From Opitutaceae bacterium (lineage in GTDB: Bacteria > Verrucomicrobiota > Verrucomicrobiia > Opitutales > Opitutaceae): 64,000 nucleotides of DNA. Below are positions 53,004 through 61,924 of this stretch, one piece after another (the first letter of the stretch is position 1; the number at the start of each line of letters is the position of its first letter). The stretch covers positions 124,001 through 188,000 of the forward strand of contig JANQSC010000008.1 of assembly GCA_028284235.1 (NCBI GenBank), read 5' to 3'. The translations under genes were made by a program, and so were the position numbers. The notes beneath the pieces were generated by a model. It was not told where the DNA came from. It worked only from the letters and a program-made list of their open reading frames with translations, and did no database searches.

Positions 53004-53945
53004 TCAGGCGCTATCGATAGTTTTTTGAAGCGAATCGCGAGTCGAAAATGGAGGCTTCCAATTGAGTCGCTTCTGAGTGTGATTGATGTCTACTTGAAGA
53101 CAGCCGAAAAGCCGCTCGATTAAAGCTTGCTTGCCTAGAAGCCGCGCGACTTGAGCGAGAACGCTTTGAGGGAACGGGAAGAGGCGGGGCTTTTCCCCGA
53201 GGCAGAGGGAGAGTTCTCTTAAGAGCTCGCTTGTCGAGAGATCGTGGCCGTCGCTTACAAGGAAAGTTTGATTAGCCGCGTTGGGGTGTTTTGTGCAGAC
53301 GTTGAGAAGGTCGACAAGGTTGTCTAGCGAGACGAGGCTGCGTTTGTTGCGAATGTTCCCGAGAGGAAGAGGGTAACCAGATTTAGCGATTCTAATAAGT
53401 CGCCTGAAGTTGGCTTTTACCCCGGGCCCATAAACCAGAACGGGGCGAATGATGACGCTCTCCATTTTCGTGTCATAGCAAATTTGATGAACTGTTTGTT
53501 CAGCTTCATGTTTGGAAATTCCGTAGGGGTCAATTGGATGCGGGATGTCGGATGAACGAAACGGGGCTCCGATTCTCGTCCTCTCGCCATTGACCTTTAT
53601 GGAGCTGAGAAAGACTAGCCGCTTGACCCCCGCTTCTGCTGCTTGTCGAGCGAGTTGATGAGTGCCTTTTACGTTTACCTCGCGAAACTCGGATAATGGA
53701 CTAGCAGCTGTCTCGTTCATTACGTGAACGCGGGCTGCGCAGTGAACGACCGTATGGATGTTTTTGAGGGCTTCTGTCCAATCTTGCTGTGCGGTGAGTC
53801 CGCTTATTTGAATTTGTTCGATCCGGGAGTCCAGGTCCTTAATTGGGTTTCTGACCGCGATTCTCACTCGATCCTCGCCAGAAACGAGTTTTTGCATCAA
53901 AGCACTGCCGATGAACCCCGTTGCGCCTGTGACAAGGATATTCAT
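53004..53945 (-). CDS. NDP-sugar epimerase/reductase (extended SDR, WbpV-like)
   Basis: A 313-residue extended SDR beginning MNILVTGATGFIGSALMQKL, with HCAARVHVMNE, VFLSSIKVNGE and the catalytic DPYGISKHEAEQ (Tyr-x-x-x-Lys). The start is ATG at 53945, whose ATGA overlaps the stop of the GT4 gene upstream; the longer frame to 53957 is unnecessary. In WbpV-type systems this enzyme reduces the 4-keto product of a WbpM-type dehydratase to a 6-deoxy-HexNAc (QuiNAc/FucNAc), which the neighbouring WecA-like enzyme then uses. A WbpM-type dehydratase is present at 43695, so the pathway would be complete. Confidence 0.87.
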   Translation of the reverse strand: MNILVTGATGFIGSALMQKLVSGEDRVRIAVRNPIKDLDSRIEQIQISGLTAQQDWTEALKNIHTVVHCAARVHVMNETAASPLSEFREVNVKGTHQLARQAAEAGVKRLVFLSSIKVNGERTRIGAPFRSSDIPHPIDPYGISKHEAEQTVHQICYDTKMESVIIRPVLVYGPGVKANFRRLIRIAKSGYPLPLGNIRNKRSLVSLDNLVDLLNVCTKHPNAANQTFLVSDGHDLSTSELLRELSLCLGEKPRLFPFPQSVLAQVARLLGKQALIERLFGCLQVDINHTQKRLNWKPPFSTRDSLQKTIDSA

Positions 53946-55123
53946 GTGGCTGAACAAGTGAGGTCAGCGATATCGTCAGCTAGTTCTTTCGTCAGCTCCG
54001 AGCGTGAGAACTTCCTAATAAAATCAGGTCGTGGAGTATGCTGTAGGTCAAGCGTCTCGAAACGCTTTGCAGCTAGTTCGTCTTTGCATGGCGGAAAGAC
54101 GGCTGCATTGTCAACATGTTCATCTAGAAATTGAGCGGCGTAGCCGGCAACCCCAGCCCATATGGGCTTCTCAAGGGCAGCATACTCGAATATTTTTGAC
54201 GGAAGCACTTTCAGAAACGCGTCGTAGTCGTTCAAGTGGAGAAATAGAATGTCCGCGGATCTATAGCGCTGTATCAGCTCAGTCCGGGAAACGGGCTCAA
54301 GGATTTCGACGTTTTTGCAGCCCATTTGTTGGATCGCTTCTACGAGCCGAGCTTTTCGTCCCCCGTCGCCAATCAACAGGAAGCGAAGCGACCCCTCAAA
54401 GCGTTTTGCCAAAGGTGGAATAATTTCGTGCAGTCCTTGTCCCTCGCCCATGTTGCCCGCGTAGACAACCGTGAGTTCCTTTGTCACTGTTCGTTGCTGC
54501 ATTTGCGAGCCTTCCATCAAAAACGCATCGTCAATACCATTTGTAATCACCGAGTATTTCTTGCCTGGATATCGAGCGTGGAAATAGGGAAGGAACCCTG
54601 CGGAGACGAGATTGATTTTCTCTGCCCTTCGAACTGCATACTTTTCTATATAGCTAAACGTGAATTTCGCGATTGGAGCGATCTTCTTCGATAGTACGTC
54701 ATTTATCGTGTCCACGAATATATCTCTAATATCCAGATAGAGCTTCGAACCTTCTCGTTTTGCGATAGTTGCCCCAAGGGCAGCAGTCATCAGCCGCGAG
54801 GAGGTTGCGACAACAACATCGTAACGTTTGCCTTTCGTTTCGCGCAAGGCCGCGCGAGCGAATCGGATGAATGCCTTCGACTGGTCGAACATACCGCTTT
54901 GGTGAGCAGGAAGCCGTATTCGAGTTATTGATATTCGATCTTCTTTTTCTATTGCTTGTGCCTCGCTTGAAAAGCTCTTATAGCGATTGGGCAGGGTGGT
55001 GAGTACTTCCAATCGATCGCCATTGGTCAGTCTCGAGGCCAATTCCTTAGCCAAGGGAGTTGCTCGAAATGAGCCCGCGCACAGGTCAGGACTGTAGTAA
55101 AAAGTAAGGAGGAGAATCTTCAC
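53942..55123 (-). CDS. Glycosyltransferase family 4 (WbuB-like)
   Basis: A 393-residue GT-B enzyme from a GTG at 55123, whose GTGA overlaps the heparinase-like stop; GGGAGC lies just upstream. The open frame to 55219 runs into the previous gene and adds no conserved sequence. The N-terminus KILLLTFYYSPDLCAGSFRATPLAKEL is the WbuB/FucNAc-transferase type. Then come DIRDIFVDTINDV, SVITNGIDDAFL, LTVVYAGNMGEGQGLHEIIPPLA, LLIGDGGRKARL and LPSKIFEYAALEKPIWAGV, where Glu in the K-I-F-E-Y motif contacts the nucleotide. It probably adds a sugar to the first HexNAc. Confidence 0.9.
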   Translation of the reverse strand: MKILLLTFYYSPDLCAGSFRATPLAKELASRLTNGDRLEVLTTLPNRYKSFSSEAQAIEKEDRISITRIRLPAHQSGMFDQSKAFIRFARAALRETKGKRYDVVVATSSRLMTAALGATIAKREGSKLYLDIRDIFVDTINDVLSKKIAPIAKFTFSYIEKYAVRRAEKINLVSAGFLPYFHARYPGKKYSVITNGIDDAFLMEGSQMQQRTVTKELTVVYAGNMGEGQGLHEIIPPLAKRFEGSLRFLLIGDGGRKARLVEAIQQMGCKNVEILEPVSRTELIQRYRSADILFLHLNDYDAFLKVLPSKIFEYAALEKPIWAGVAGYAAQFLDEHVDNAAVFPPCKDELAAKRFETLDLQHTPRPDFIRKFSRSELTKELADDIADLTCSAT

Positions 55124-56763
55124 CGTTGCTCCCAGGTTATGCGAGTCTCGAGTAAATTGCCGGCAAACTTCGCGGCGATCAGTTTGTTGGGGACCGAATG
55201 CCCGAACTTCGGGTGCCAACTAGAGTTTTCCAGGTCGAGTTTTGAGGCGCCCGAAATACGGATGTCGGCTTTTTTGCCGGCGGGCAATTGCGCGACAAGG
55301 TTTCGGCCTTTGCCGAAATCGGTTAATCTGATACTGGGATGCAAGTGGAAGCGCGCAATGGCGGTTTTGAAGGTCCCCTGGATCTGGTCTTTAATCGTCA
55401 AAGTACCCTTCCCGAATGTTAACGTTCTTGTGTGGGTGGGTTTCCCTGGCAGGAAGGAATAGCCGTTGTGGGTCACTGTTAGCTCTATTTCGTCGAGATT
55501 GTCTGTAAACGCGCGACTAACAACTTCGGCTCTACGCCCGACTCGAAATCCAGACCAGACTTCCGATGAGTCGGCACTGTCAACCTCGACGGTGTTGTGG
55601 GCGGCGGTCTTGCGTTGTTGAAGGCGGATGCGGCTTGCTCCGTATTCGGAAGTCCCGGAGTTCACGAATACTCGGTTTCCGAAAAGACTGAGCTCAAAAC
55701 AAAGGGACTCGGCGTGAGCATGGCCCGGTTGATAGGCGGGCGTTATATTCCCTACATTCGCGATCAATTTGTGACCCATTGTTTGGTGGACAGAAAGAAA
55801 CCCGCTTGTCTCCAGCAGCGGAGTAGAGTTTCTCGAATCGACCTCTATTTCAAGCGACGATGCGTATTGTCTAATTTTCTCTAGCGTTGGGGCGATCCCA
55901 AACGCTGAGTCGTTGAAGAAAGAGATCTCACCGTCAGGATGAGTCATGGCGTCAAGCCAAGCTATGCCTTTGACAACAACGTTTTGCCAAAGCGCTCTCT
56001 GTTCGGCCAATACTGGGCTTGCCTTTGCTAGGTTTATGAGATCGCACATGTCCCAAAGCAAAGTCGAGTGGTACATTGGTGAGCGTTCGAAGTGCCCACC
56101 GTCATCTAAGAATTGTTCGGGAACTTCTCGGGCTAGTATTCCGAGGCCTTTTTTCAGCCATCGATCCCCCTCTGATCCCCCGAAAAATACGCCCGCGAAG
56201 ACAAGCGCTTTACCGTTGGCGAAGATGTGGTTGCCTAAAATGTGATGCTCAATCCGATTTTCAAGCGCCTTTGTTTGCGTGGCAAGGCTATCGAGTATAA
56301 GAGAATCCTCGTGGGACGTGTTGAAGAGCCACTTAACAATGTTCACAATGCGGAGCGAAAGAGGGTAGGCTTCCCAACCATTCCCTTCGCCACTAGAGTT
56401 ATCCTGTATCCACTTTTTTAGTAAGTCGATCAGTAGATTTTTGTTCTCTATTGATTCGATTGCGACTAAATCATCTAGGTAGTGGAGATTGTATAGCCAG
56501 AGCTTGCTTTTGCTTGGATCGTTCCAGAACTCACTGGATGAGAGTGTTCCATTCTCTCCAATGAAGCGAAACTCTCGACCGTTCGAGGTTGAAAGGCGGC
56601 GAAACGCAGGGAAGTTGACTTCGAACGAGAGTTGCCTATGGGGGACGTTCGAAACTGGGTCCAACCCGGATTTTCGTATGCGGTAGAAGAGTTGGTAGAA
56701 GAGTTGTTTAGTTTTTAAATGCCTAATGGTCCTGAGAAAGCGAAGTGTTTTCTGGACTGGCAT
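55120..56763 (-). CDS. Heparinase II/III-family protein
   Basis: A 547-residue protein without a signal peptide. The N-terminal two-thirds form an alpha-toroid (LYNLHYLDDLV, HHILGNHIFANGKALVFAG with N-H at about 177-190, DDGGHFERSPMYHSTLLWDMCDL, FFNDSAFGIAP). The C-terminal beta part has QPGHAHAESLCFELSLFGNRVFVNSGTSEYG and KTAAHNTVEVDSADSSEVWSGFRVG, the heparinase II/III catalytic-domain hallmarks (Asn, Tyr and His residues). Intracellular members encoded inside polysaccharide loci are widespread and largely uncharacterised; a lyase, or a repurposed uronate-modifying enzyme, is possible. Its stop overlaps the GT4 start (GTGA), and the two-domain oxidoreductase gene lies 6 bp upstream. Confidence 0.88.
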   Translation of the reverse strand: MPVQKTLRFLRTIRHLKTKQLFYQLFYRIRKSGLDPVSNVPHRQLSFEVNFPAFRRLSTSNGREFRFIGENGTLSSSEFWNDPSKSKLWLYNLHYLDDLVAIESIENKNLLIDLLKKWIQDNSSGEGNGWEAYPLSLRIVNIVKWLFNTSHEDSLILDSLATQTKALENRIEHHILGNHIFANGKALVFAGVFFGGSEGDRWLKKGLGILAREVPEQFLDDGGHFERSPMYHSTLLWDMCDLINLAKASPVLAEQRALWQNVVVKGIAWLDAMTHPDGEISFFNDSAFGIAPTLEKIRQYASSLEIEVDSRNSTPLLETSGFLSVHQTMGHKLIANVGNITPAYQPGHAHAESLCFELSLFGNRVFVNSGTSEYGASRIRLQQRKTAAHNTVEVDSADSSEVWSGFRVGRRAEVVSRAFTDNLDEIELTVTHNGYSFLPGKPTHTRTLTFGKGTLTIKDQIQGTFKTAIARFHLHPSIRLTDFGKGRNLVAQLPAGKKADIRISGASKLDLENSSWHPKFGHSVPNKLIAAKFAGNLLETRITWEQR

Positions 56764-56769
56764 TGGAGT

Positions 56770-58911
56770 TTAAGCTCTTTGACCCTTCGCTTGTTGAGCG
56801 GCCTCGATTGAGGCCCGAGAAACTTCCATAATTTCGTCGAATGGGATTGGGTTTTGTTGATCCTGTTGTATCGCATCAAGAAAAGACTGAGCGCATTGAA
56901 CCTGCCCTTTGTCTTGTCTCCAAAGATTCAGTTTTTGAAAGCCTTTCCATCCGAGCCCCCTGAGCTTTCTGAAATTGTCCAATTGGAGGATTTTCCCTTC
57001 ACAAAACACTTCGATTCTCTCCTTAGGGAAAGCGGCGTTTCCGTTTGCGAAATAGTGGACTGTGCCTATAGATCCGTCCTTGAAGCGAAGGGTAATTGTG
57101 GCGATATCTCCCAATGACGGATTGGCGAGGGCGGACTTGATTGAGGTGATTGGAGAGCCGGTATAGTATCGTATTAAGTCAATGAAATGGCATGCTTCTC
57201 CAACGATCCGTCCCCCCCCTGTTTTTTCGTCTTGGGTCCAATGGTATGCGGGGATTGCTCCTGCGTTAACGGTCGCTATAATGGCTTTAGGCCCCTTCTG
57301 CGAAGCGAGGAGCTTTTTGATTTTTTGGCTATGCGGCGCGAATCGGCGGTTGAAGCCGACCATGATTTTTGGGGCGGAGCCTTGCGATTGAAGCTCGTTG
57401 TAAAGAGTTTCGATCGCTTCTACTGCGATTAGGTCTAGGGCGAGCGGCTTTTCGACGAAAACGTGCTTGCCGACTTTGAGGGCTTTTTGGACGATGGATG
57501 CGTGCGTATCGTGTTGGGTCGCTATGACTATGGCGTCTGTCGATGGGTCTGCCAAGGCGTTGTCAATGTCAGTGGAGGCAGATGATGCTCTGTTGGCTTT
57601 GCCGTGAATAACGGCACTCGTACCGCTTGAGGTGACGACGTTTTGAATGCGGCCACCTGCCTTTCGAAATGCGGGCATCAGAACACGGGAGGCGTAGTTT
57701 CCGGCCCCAATAAATGTGCAAGCTTTCTCTGTTGAACTTGAAACAGTGGATGCTTCTTCCGCATTGGGAAGTTCTACCGAACTTTCGTATGCCGCTGCGG
57801 TGGTGTTTGGGTATTCAAGAAGGAGGCCAAGAACAGACTTGTCTGAGGTGAGGATGTCGTAGGCGTTGGGCGCTTCTTCAAATGGAATTCGGTGAGTGAT
57901 GAGTTGAGAAACATCCACTTGACCGTTACTGAGCAAGTCGAGTACCGCTTCGAAATTACGTTGGGCGGTCCAGCGAACGAATCCGATAGGATAGTCTTGT
58001 CCCATGCTTTCATACTTTTTGTCGTATCGCCCAGGCCCGTAGGAACAGGATACTTGGAAGCTTAGTTCCTTTTCATAAAAGTCTGAGCGGTTGAGATCGA
58101 GGCCGGTGACACCCACCAAGACTATGCGTCCTCGCTTGCGCGACATCCGGGCAGCTTGGCTTATTGGATCGGAGGAGGAAGTGGAAGCGGTCACTATTAC
58201 GCCGTCTACGCCGCGGCCGCGACTGAATGATACCCCTGCAGAGATGGGGTCTTCGGCCTTTCCCGGATTGCAGGTCATAGCCCCGAAGTTACGGGCTAAA
58301 GCGAGTTTCTTTTCATCGAAGTCGAAAGCTAGGACGCGACAACCTTGAGCTCGAAGAAGCTGGACGGCGAGCAGTCCGATGAGCCCAACACCGATTACGG
58401 CGAAGCTCTCGCCTAACGTAGGCTTGGCAATCCGGATTCCTTGCAATGCTATGGCTCCGGAGACGCTGAATGTAGCAGCATCGCTTGCGACATTTTCGGG
58501 CACTTTTGCGCAGAGATTCTGAGGGACGCGTACGATGTCTGCGTGAGGGCCGTTGGAGAGGACTCGGTCTCCATCTTTAAATCCAATGACGTCGCTGCCG
58601 ACTTCAACGACGGTCCCGACGTTGCAGTAGCCAAGTGGAATTGGTTGGGCGAGTTTGGAGCGGACGGCATCAATCGTTGTAGCAATTCCATCTGTCCGCG
58701 CTTTGTCGATGACTTGCTTGACTTTCTCGGGTTGTTGCTTGGCTTTTTGAATCAGAGATGAACGACCGAAGTCTACGAGCATTCGTTCCGTTCCTGCGGA
58801 TATGAGGCTAGCTTCCGTTTTAACAAGTAAAGAATTATTGGATACTTTGGGCGCTGGCGCTTCCTCTATGTAAGTTAATCCCTTGGAGAGGTCTTGAAGA
58901 ATCTGTTTCAT
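56770..58911 (-). CDS. Bi-domain oxidoreductase: zinc alcohol dehydrogenase-like + Gfo/Idh/MocA
   Basis: A 713-residue fusion. Residues 1 to about 365 form an MDR domain (LLVKTEASLISAGTER, PLGYCNVGTVVEVG, FAVIGVGLIGLLAVQLLRAQG, ASTSSSDPISQAARMSRKRGRIVLVG), lacking the usual GHE zinc motif. Residues about 388-713 form a Gfo/Idh domain (CTFIGAGNYASRVLMPAF, ATQHDTHASIVQKAL, HVFVEKPLAL with the catalytic Lys, GGRIVGEACHFIDLIRYYTG). Two redox domains in one chain suggest paired oxidation and reduction of a sugar nucleotide or lipid-linked sugar, for example an epimerisation. It overlaps the CapK-like gene by 4 bp and precedes the heparinase-like gene by 6 bp. Confidence 0.9.
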   Translation of the reverse strand: MKQILQDLSKGLTYIEEAPAPKVSNNSLLVKTEASLISAGTERMLVDFGRSSLIQKAKQQPEKVKQVIDKARTDGIATTIDAVRSKLAQPIPLGYCNVGTVVEVGSDVIGFKDGDRVLSNGPHADIVRVPQNLCAKVPENVASDAATFSVSGAIALQGIRIAKPTLGESFAVIGVGLIGLLAVQLLRAQGCRVLAFDFDEKKLALARNFGAMTCNPGKAEDPISAGVSFSRGRGVDGVIVTASTSSSDPISQAARMSRKRGRIVLVGVTGLDLNRSDFYEKELSFQVSCSYGPGRYDKKYESMGQDYPIGFVRWTAQRNFEAVLDLLSNGQVDVSQLITHRIPFEEAPNAYDILTSDKSVLGLLLEYPNTTAAAYESSVELPNAEEASTVSSSTEKACTFIGAGNYASRVLMPAFRKAGGRIQNVVTSSGTSAVIHGKANRASSASTDIDNALADPSTDAIVIATQHDTHASIVQKALKVGKHVFVEKPLALDLIAVEAIETLYNELQSQGSAPKIMVGFNRRFAPHSQKIKKLLASQKGPKAIIATVNAGAIPAYHWTQDEKTGGGRIVGEACHFIDLIRYYTGSPITSIKSALANPSLGDIATITLRFKDGSIGTVHYFANGNAAFPKERIEVFCEGKILQLDNFRKLRGLGWKGFQKLNLWRQDKGQVQCAQSFLDAIQQDQQNPIPFDEIMEVSRASIEAAQQAKGQRA

Positions 58912-60314
58912 GAGAGAGCCGAACGATTTACATTGCTGTTCTGAGCATCGATTTTTGAAATGACAAAGCGAAGTTTTCCAGATTTCGTTTTCTTGATCGA
59001 GTCCACTTGTTTTAGGTTTACGATGATTTGGGTTCCGATGCGTTTTGAAATTTCTTGCTTGAGGCGCTTTTCGGCTTGATCGTTGTATGCTCGGTTGGGG
59101 ACCAAAAGCAAATCTACTTCAGACGTGTTCTCTTGTTGGAACTGAGCCTCTTTAATTTCCTCAATGTCCTTGAATATGTGATCGAGTCGTCCAATCTTGG
59201 CACCGTTCGGTAGCGTCAAGTAGTCTTCTTGCCGACCGTCTACGTGATCAATAATTCTCCAAGAATTAGGTGTGGGTGGCTTGACCGTTGCAATGTCGCC
59301 GCTGTCGTATCGGAAAAGGGGAAATGCTGGGTTGGTCCAGTTTGTTCCTATTATTCTATTTTGACCTTGGAGACCTTCAATGGGGATAAACTCTACCATT
59401 GAATAGTCTTCGTCTACTTTGTATTCAGAATTCTTGTCTTGAGAGAAATTGGCTATGGCCTCGGCTTGGCCGTAGTGCTGGTATACTCTCGTCTCGAATG
59501 TCTTCTCGATTCTACTTTTCTGGGAAGCGAGGAGATTTTCCGCTCCGGTGGTGACCAGACGAATTTTAGGCATCAGGCTGGATATCGAGAGCTCCTCGCA
59601 GTAGATTGCTAAGAGGTTTATGAAAGATGGATACCCGTGCAACCACTCTGGATCGTATCGTCGAAGCGCCTTTACGTAATCCACTGCGGTCGTAGATTTT
59701 AGGTGGTAGGCGCTTAGTAGCAGCTGGTGGCTGAAACGATTGTTTTTCCAATAGGGAGGAGTGGATTGGCTGGGTCGAACAACCGATCGCCCTCCAAAGT
59801 AGCCACACTTTTCACTCATCGCTATTCCGAGGTTCGCTCGGTATCGCCACCAAGTCGCCCACGTCTCAGTTTCCGCTTCCGGGGTTTGCCAGAACTTCAG
59901 ACCGCTTCCCGTGCTACCGCTTGTGTGTGTAGGTATGAGGGCTCTTGGAGAGATTGCTTGATTTCTTATTCCATCGCTGTTGGCTTTAACTTCCTCCTTT
60001 CCTAGTATGGGAAGTTTTGCTAGCTCTGCAAATGGGTCTGACCCTTTGGGATTTACACCATGGATTCCGAATTTGGCTTTCCAGAAAGGACAGTTTAAAG
60101 CGTTTTCCAGGTGTCTTTCAAGTTGTCTCCCTTGATATTGCTCGAGCTCTTTACCTTTAAGATGCTGTCGATCGCACGCTTGTTCTAAACTTGATCTGAA
60201 AGATTTTCCATACCTGCGACGGTTTATTCGAAAACCTTCAATACCGATTGCGAGTGACTGTAGCGGAGCAGGGAGTTTGGCGTAGATATCTTCAGCTAGT
60301 TCCTTTAAGCTCAT
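58908..60314 (-). CDS. CapK/PaaK-like adenylate-forming enzyme
   Basis: A 468-residue phenylacetate-CoA ligase family protein from ATG 60314 (MSLKELAEDIYAKL); a TTG at 60338 is an alternative. Motifs: P-loop TSGSTGSGLKFW, FSHQLLLSAYHL, LVTTGAENL, YQHYGQAEAIANFSQ, RYDSGDIATV and DGRQEDYLTLPNGAKIGRLDHIFK, with a final KTKSGKLRFVISK containing the Lys. CapK-type proteins are common in capsule loci and are thought to activate a carboxylate for attachment to the polysaccharide; the true substrate is unknown. It overlaps the DUF362 gene upstream by 23 bp and the two-domain oxidoreductase start by 4 bp. Confidence 0.9.
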   Translation of the reverse strand: MSLKELAEDIYAKLPAPLQSLAIGIEGFRINRRRYGKSFRSSLEQACDRQHLKGKELEQYQGRQLERHLENALNCPFWKAKFGIHGVNPKGSDPFAELAKLPILGKEEVKANSDGIRNQAISPRALIPTHTSGSTGSGLKFWQTPEAETETWATWWRYRANLGIAMSEKCGYFGGRSVVRPSQSTPPYWKNNRFSHQLLLSAYHLKSTTAVDYVKALRRYDPEWLHGYPSFINLLAIYCEELSISSLMPKIRLVTTGAENLLASQKSRIEKTFETRVYQHYGQAEAIANFSQDKNSEYKVDEDYSMVEFIPIEGLQGQNRIIGTNWTNPAFPLFRYDSGDIATVKPPTPNSWRIIDHVDGRQEDYLTLPNGAKIGRLDHIFKDIEEIKEAQFQQENTSEVDLLLVPNRAYNDQAEKRLKQEISKRIGTQIIVNLKQVDSIKKTKSGKLRFVISKIDAQNSNVNRSALS

Positions 60315-61602
60315 ATTCAATATGGTTTTTCCAGCCAAAGTGAGGTTTGAATTGAAAAAGATCTAGCTTCTCGAATTCCTCAAATGAGAGATTCCAGTCC
60401 TCTTTGTCGCTAACTATGTTTATATCTTTTGGTTCAATAGTCGTAATGGGTCGACTTTTTAGTCCGAATAGTTCTCTCACCACTGGTAGTTTTCGATAGT
60501 CAAATCCCATAAGTCGAGCCGATACAATATCGGCTGCTGCGGGATCTTCGCTTACGATCACTACTCCGCATTGCTTGGGTTCGCCGTGCATTGGTCCGTT
60601 CCCCTCCATAGCAACTATACCATCTATTACTGAGTAGTATCTTTTGGGATTGTCGGAACGTAAACTCCCATCAGAATTCCCATAGAGGAGGCATCGATTA
60701 AGGTCGATAGCCATTCTCCAAGTTGTATCGTTTCCATGCCAGTTCCCACTCCTGATGGTGGTGTCTCCATCTCCGAAAACTCTCTTCCCAGCCTTTCGGA
60801 GCTTTTTCGTAATGTGAGGACCTATGAATGGAAGCTTAAGGGCAATTGACCGCGCTATTGACACCAAGAATCTCTCGGTTGTGTGTTTAAAACTCTCGTC
60901 TGGGAACTGATCTCCCCCGTTGCTTGGGGAGCCGTCAGTGTGGTGTGGCAACCAGTTCTTGTCTGCGTTTATGCCTACTAGATTTTTTATGCTCAGCGTT
61001 ACGCCTGTTTTTTTATGTGTTTTTAGCTTAGGTAAATTGATATAAACATCAGCCAAGATTGGAGTTTTGCACAACAAGTATTCGTGTGTGTCGCCATGGT
61101 GGTGGCTATTTACGGTCTTTGAATCATAGTCCGCGCCATAGTAGTTCCCTTCTCCCGTGTGATTGTAGAATAGACTGTCTCGACCAAGGTTGAATGCTAC
61201 AGTCCCGTTGGGGTCGCCGGCAAGGGTTTTACGATCGACTATTACTTCGTCTTCGGCCGTCCATTCCTCGTTTCGTAAATCGACAACCTCAACTAGAATG
61301 TCGAATCTTTTCGACAAATCGTCGGCAATTTCGGTTAGCCCTAGGAATTTGGATATTTCGTGAAAAGAAGAGTCTGTCTGTGGCGCGTCGCAAATCGTGA
61401 CTCGGCCTTTCCCCTCTAGTGATTGGCAAACGTATGCCGCAACTTCTTTGATTATTGCTGGCGAAGTCATGACGGCTTCACAGGCGGAATTCGTCGTCAA
61501 GTTCTTTTCTTTTACGAGATTTGGCTTAATTACGACCCAATCCCCGGGATTAACTTTGATAGCGTTGTATTCTCTTTTGTTTTCAAATATGTGAACATTC
61601 AT
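60292..61602 (-). CDS. DUF362 family protein
   Basis: A 436-residue soluble protein starting VHIFENKREYNAIKVNPGDWVVIKPNLVKEKN, the DUF362 opening. VTICDAPQTDSSF, ADVYINLPKLKTHKKTGVTLSIKNLVGIN (about 190-220), YSVIDGIVAMEGNGPMHGEPKQCGVVIVSEDPAAADIVSARLMGFD then follow the family in order. Many DUF362 proteins have a CxxC ferredoxin cluster; this one has none. Biochemical function is unknown. It is first in the coupled DUF362-CapK-oxidoreductase-heparinase-GT4-epimerase series. The ATG at 61602 is used; a GTG directly before it is also in frame. Confidence 0.88.
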   Translation of the reverse strand: MNVHIFENKREYNAIKVNPGDWVVIKPNLVKEKNLTTNSACEAVMTSPAIIKEVAAYVCQSLEGKGRVTICDAPQTDSSFHEISKFLGLTEIADDLSKRFDILVEVVDLRNEEWTAEDEVIVDRKTLAGDPNGTVAFNLGRDSLFYNHTGEGNYYGADYDSKTVNSHHHGDTHEYLLCKTPILADVYINLPKLKTHKKTGVTLSIKNLVGINADKNWLPHHTDGSPSNGGDQFPDESFKHTTERFLVSIARSIALKLPFIGPHITKKLRKAGKRVFGDGDTTIRSGNWHGNDTTWRMAIDLNRCLLYGNSDGSLRSDNPKRYYSVIDGIVAMEGNGPMHGEPKQCGVVIVSEDPAAADIVSARLMGFDYRKLPVVRELFGLKSRPITTIEPKDINIVSDKEDWNLSFEEFEKLDLFQFKPHFGWKNHIEYELKGTS

Positions 61603-61924
61603 CACCGGAGAGTTAATTGGCTGTGAATTGAGAGTTGGTAAGGGTTTGTCGCTGACTTCGTTGAAATCGTTGTGATTTGCGGCGGCTCTTCGTGCAAATT
61701 TGTAGATTTCGAATTCCGTATATGGAACTTGATAGTGCGGGATATATTATTATATTAAACTAGATACCATTAATTTTGAACTGTAAGAAAGCACTGGATC
61801 AATAGCGATTGCATACTGATTCAATTGAAGAGATAATTAATAGATTCATGATTGATCGTTGGGCATTCGTACGGACTGATCTTTGTGTTAGTCGGATTGA
61901 ATTACGGATCCCGATAATCTACTT
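61603..61924. other. Intergenic stretch, AT-rich
   Basis: 322 bp between the GT4 and DUF362 genes, with a run of A/T around 61740-61770. Possibly the promoter of the DUF362 group. No gene seen. Confidence 0.45.

Noticed and set aside
55124..55219. Upstream extension of the GT4 gene at 53942
   Set aside because: It runs inside the heparinase-like gene, while a GTG with a good ribosome site and GTGA coupling lies exactly at the conserved start.
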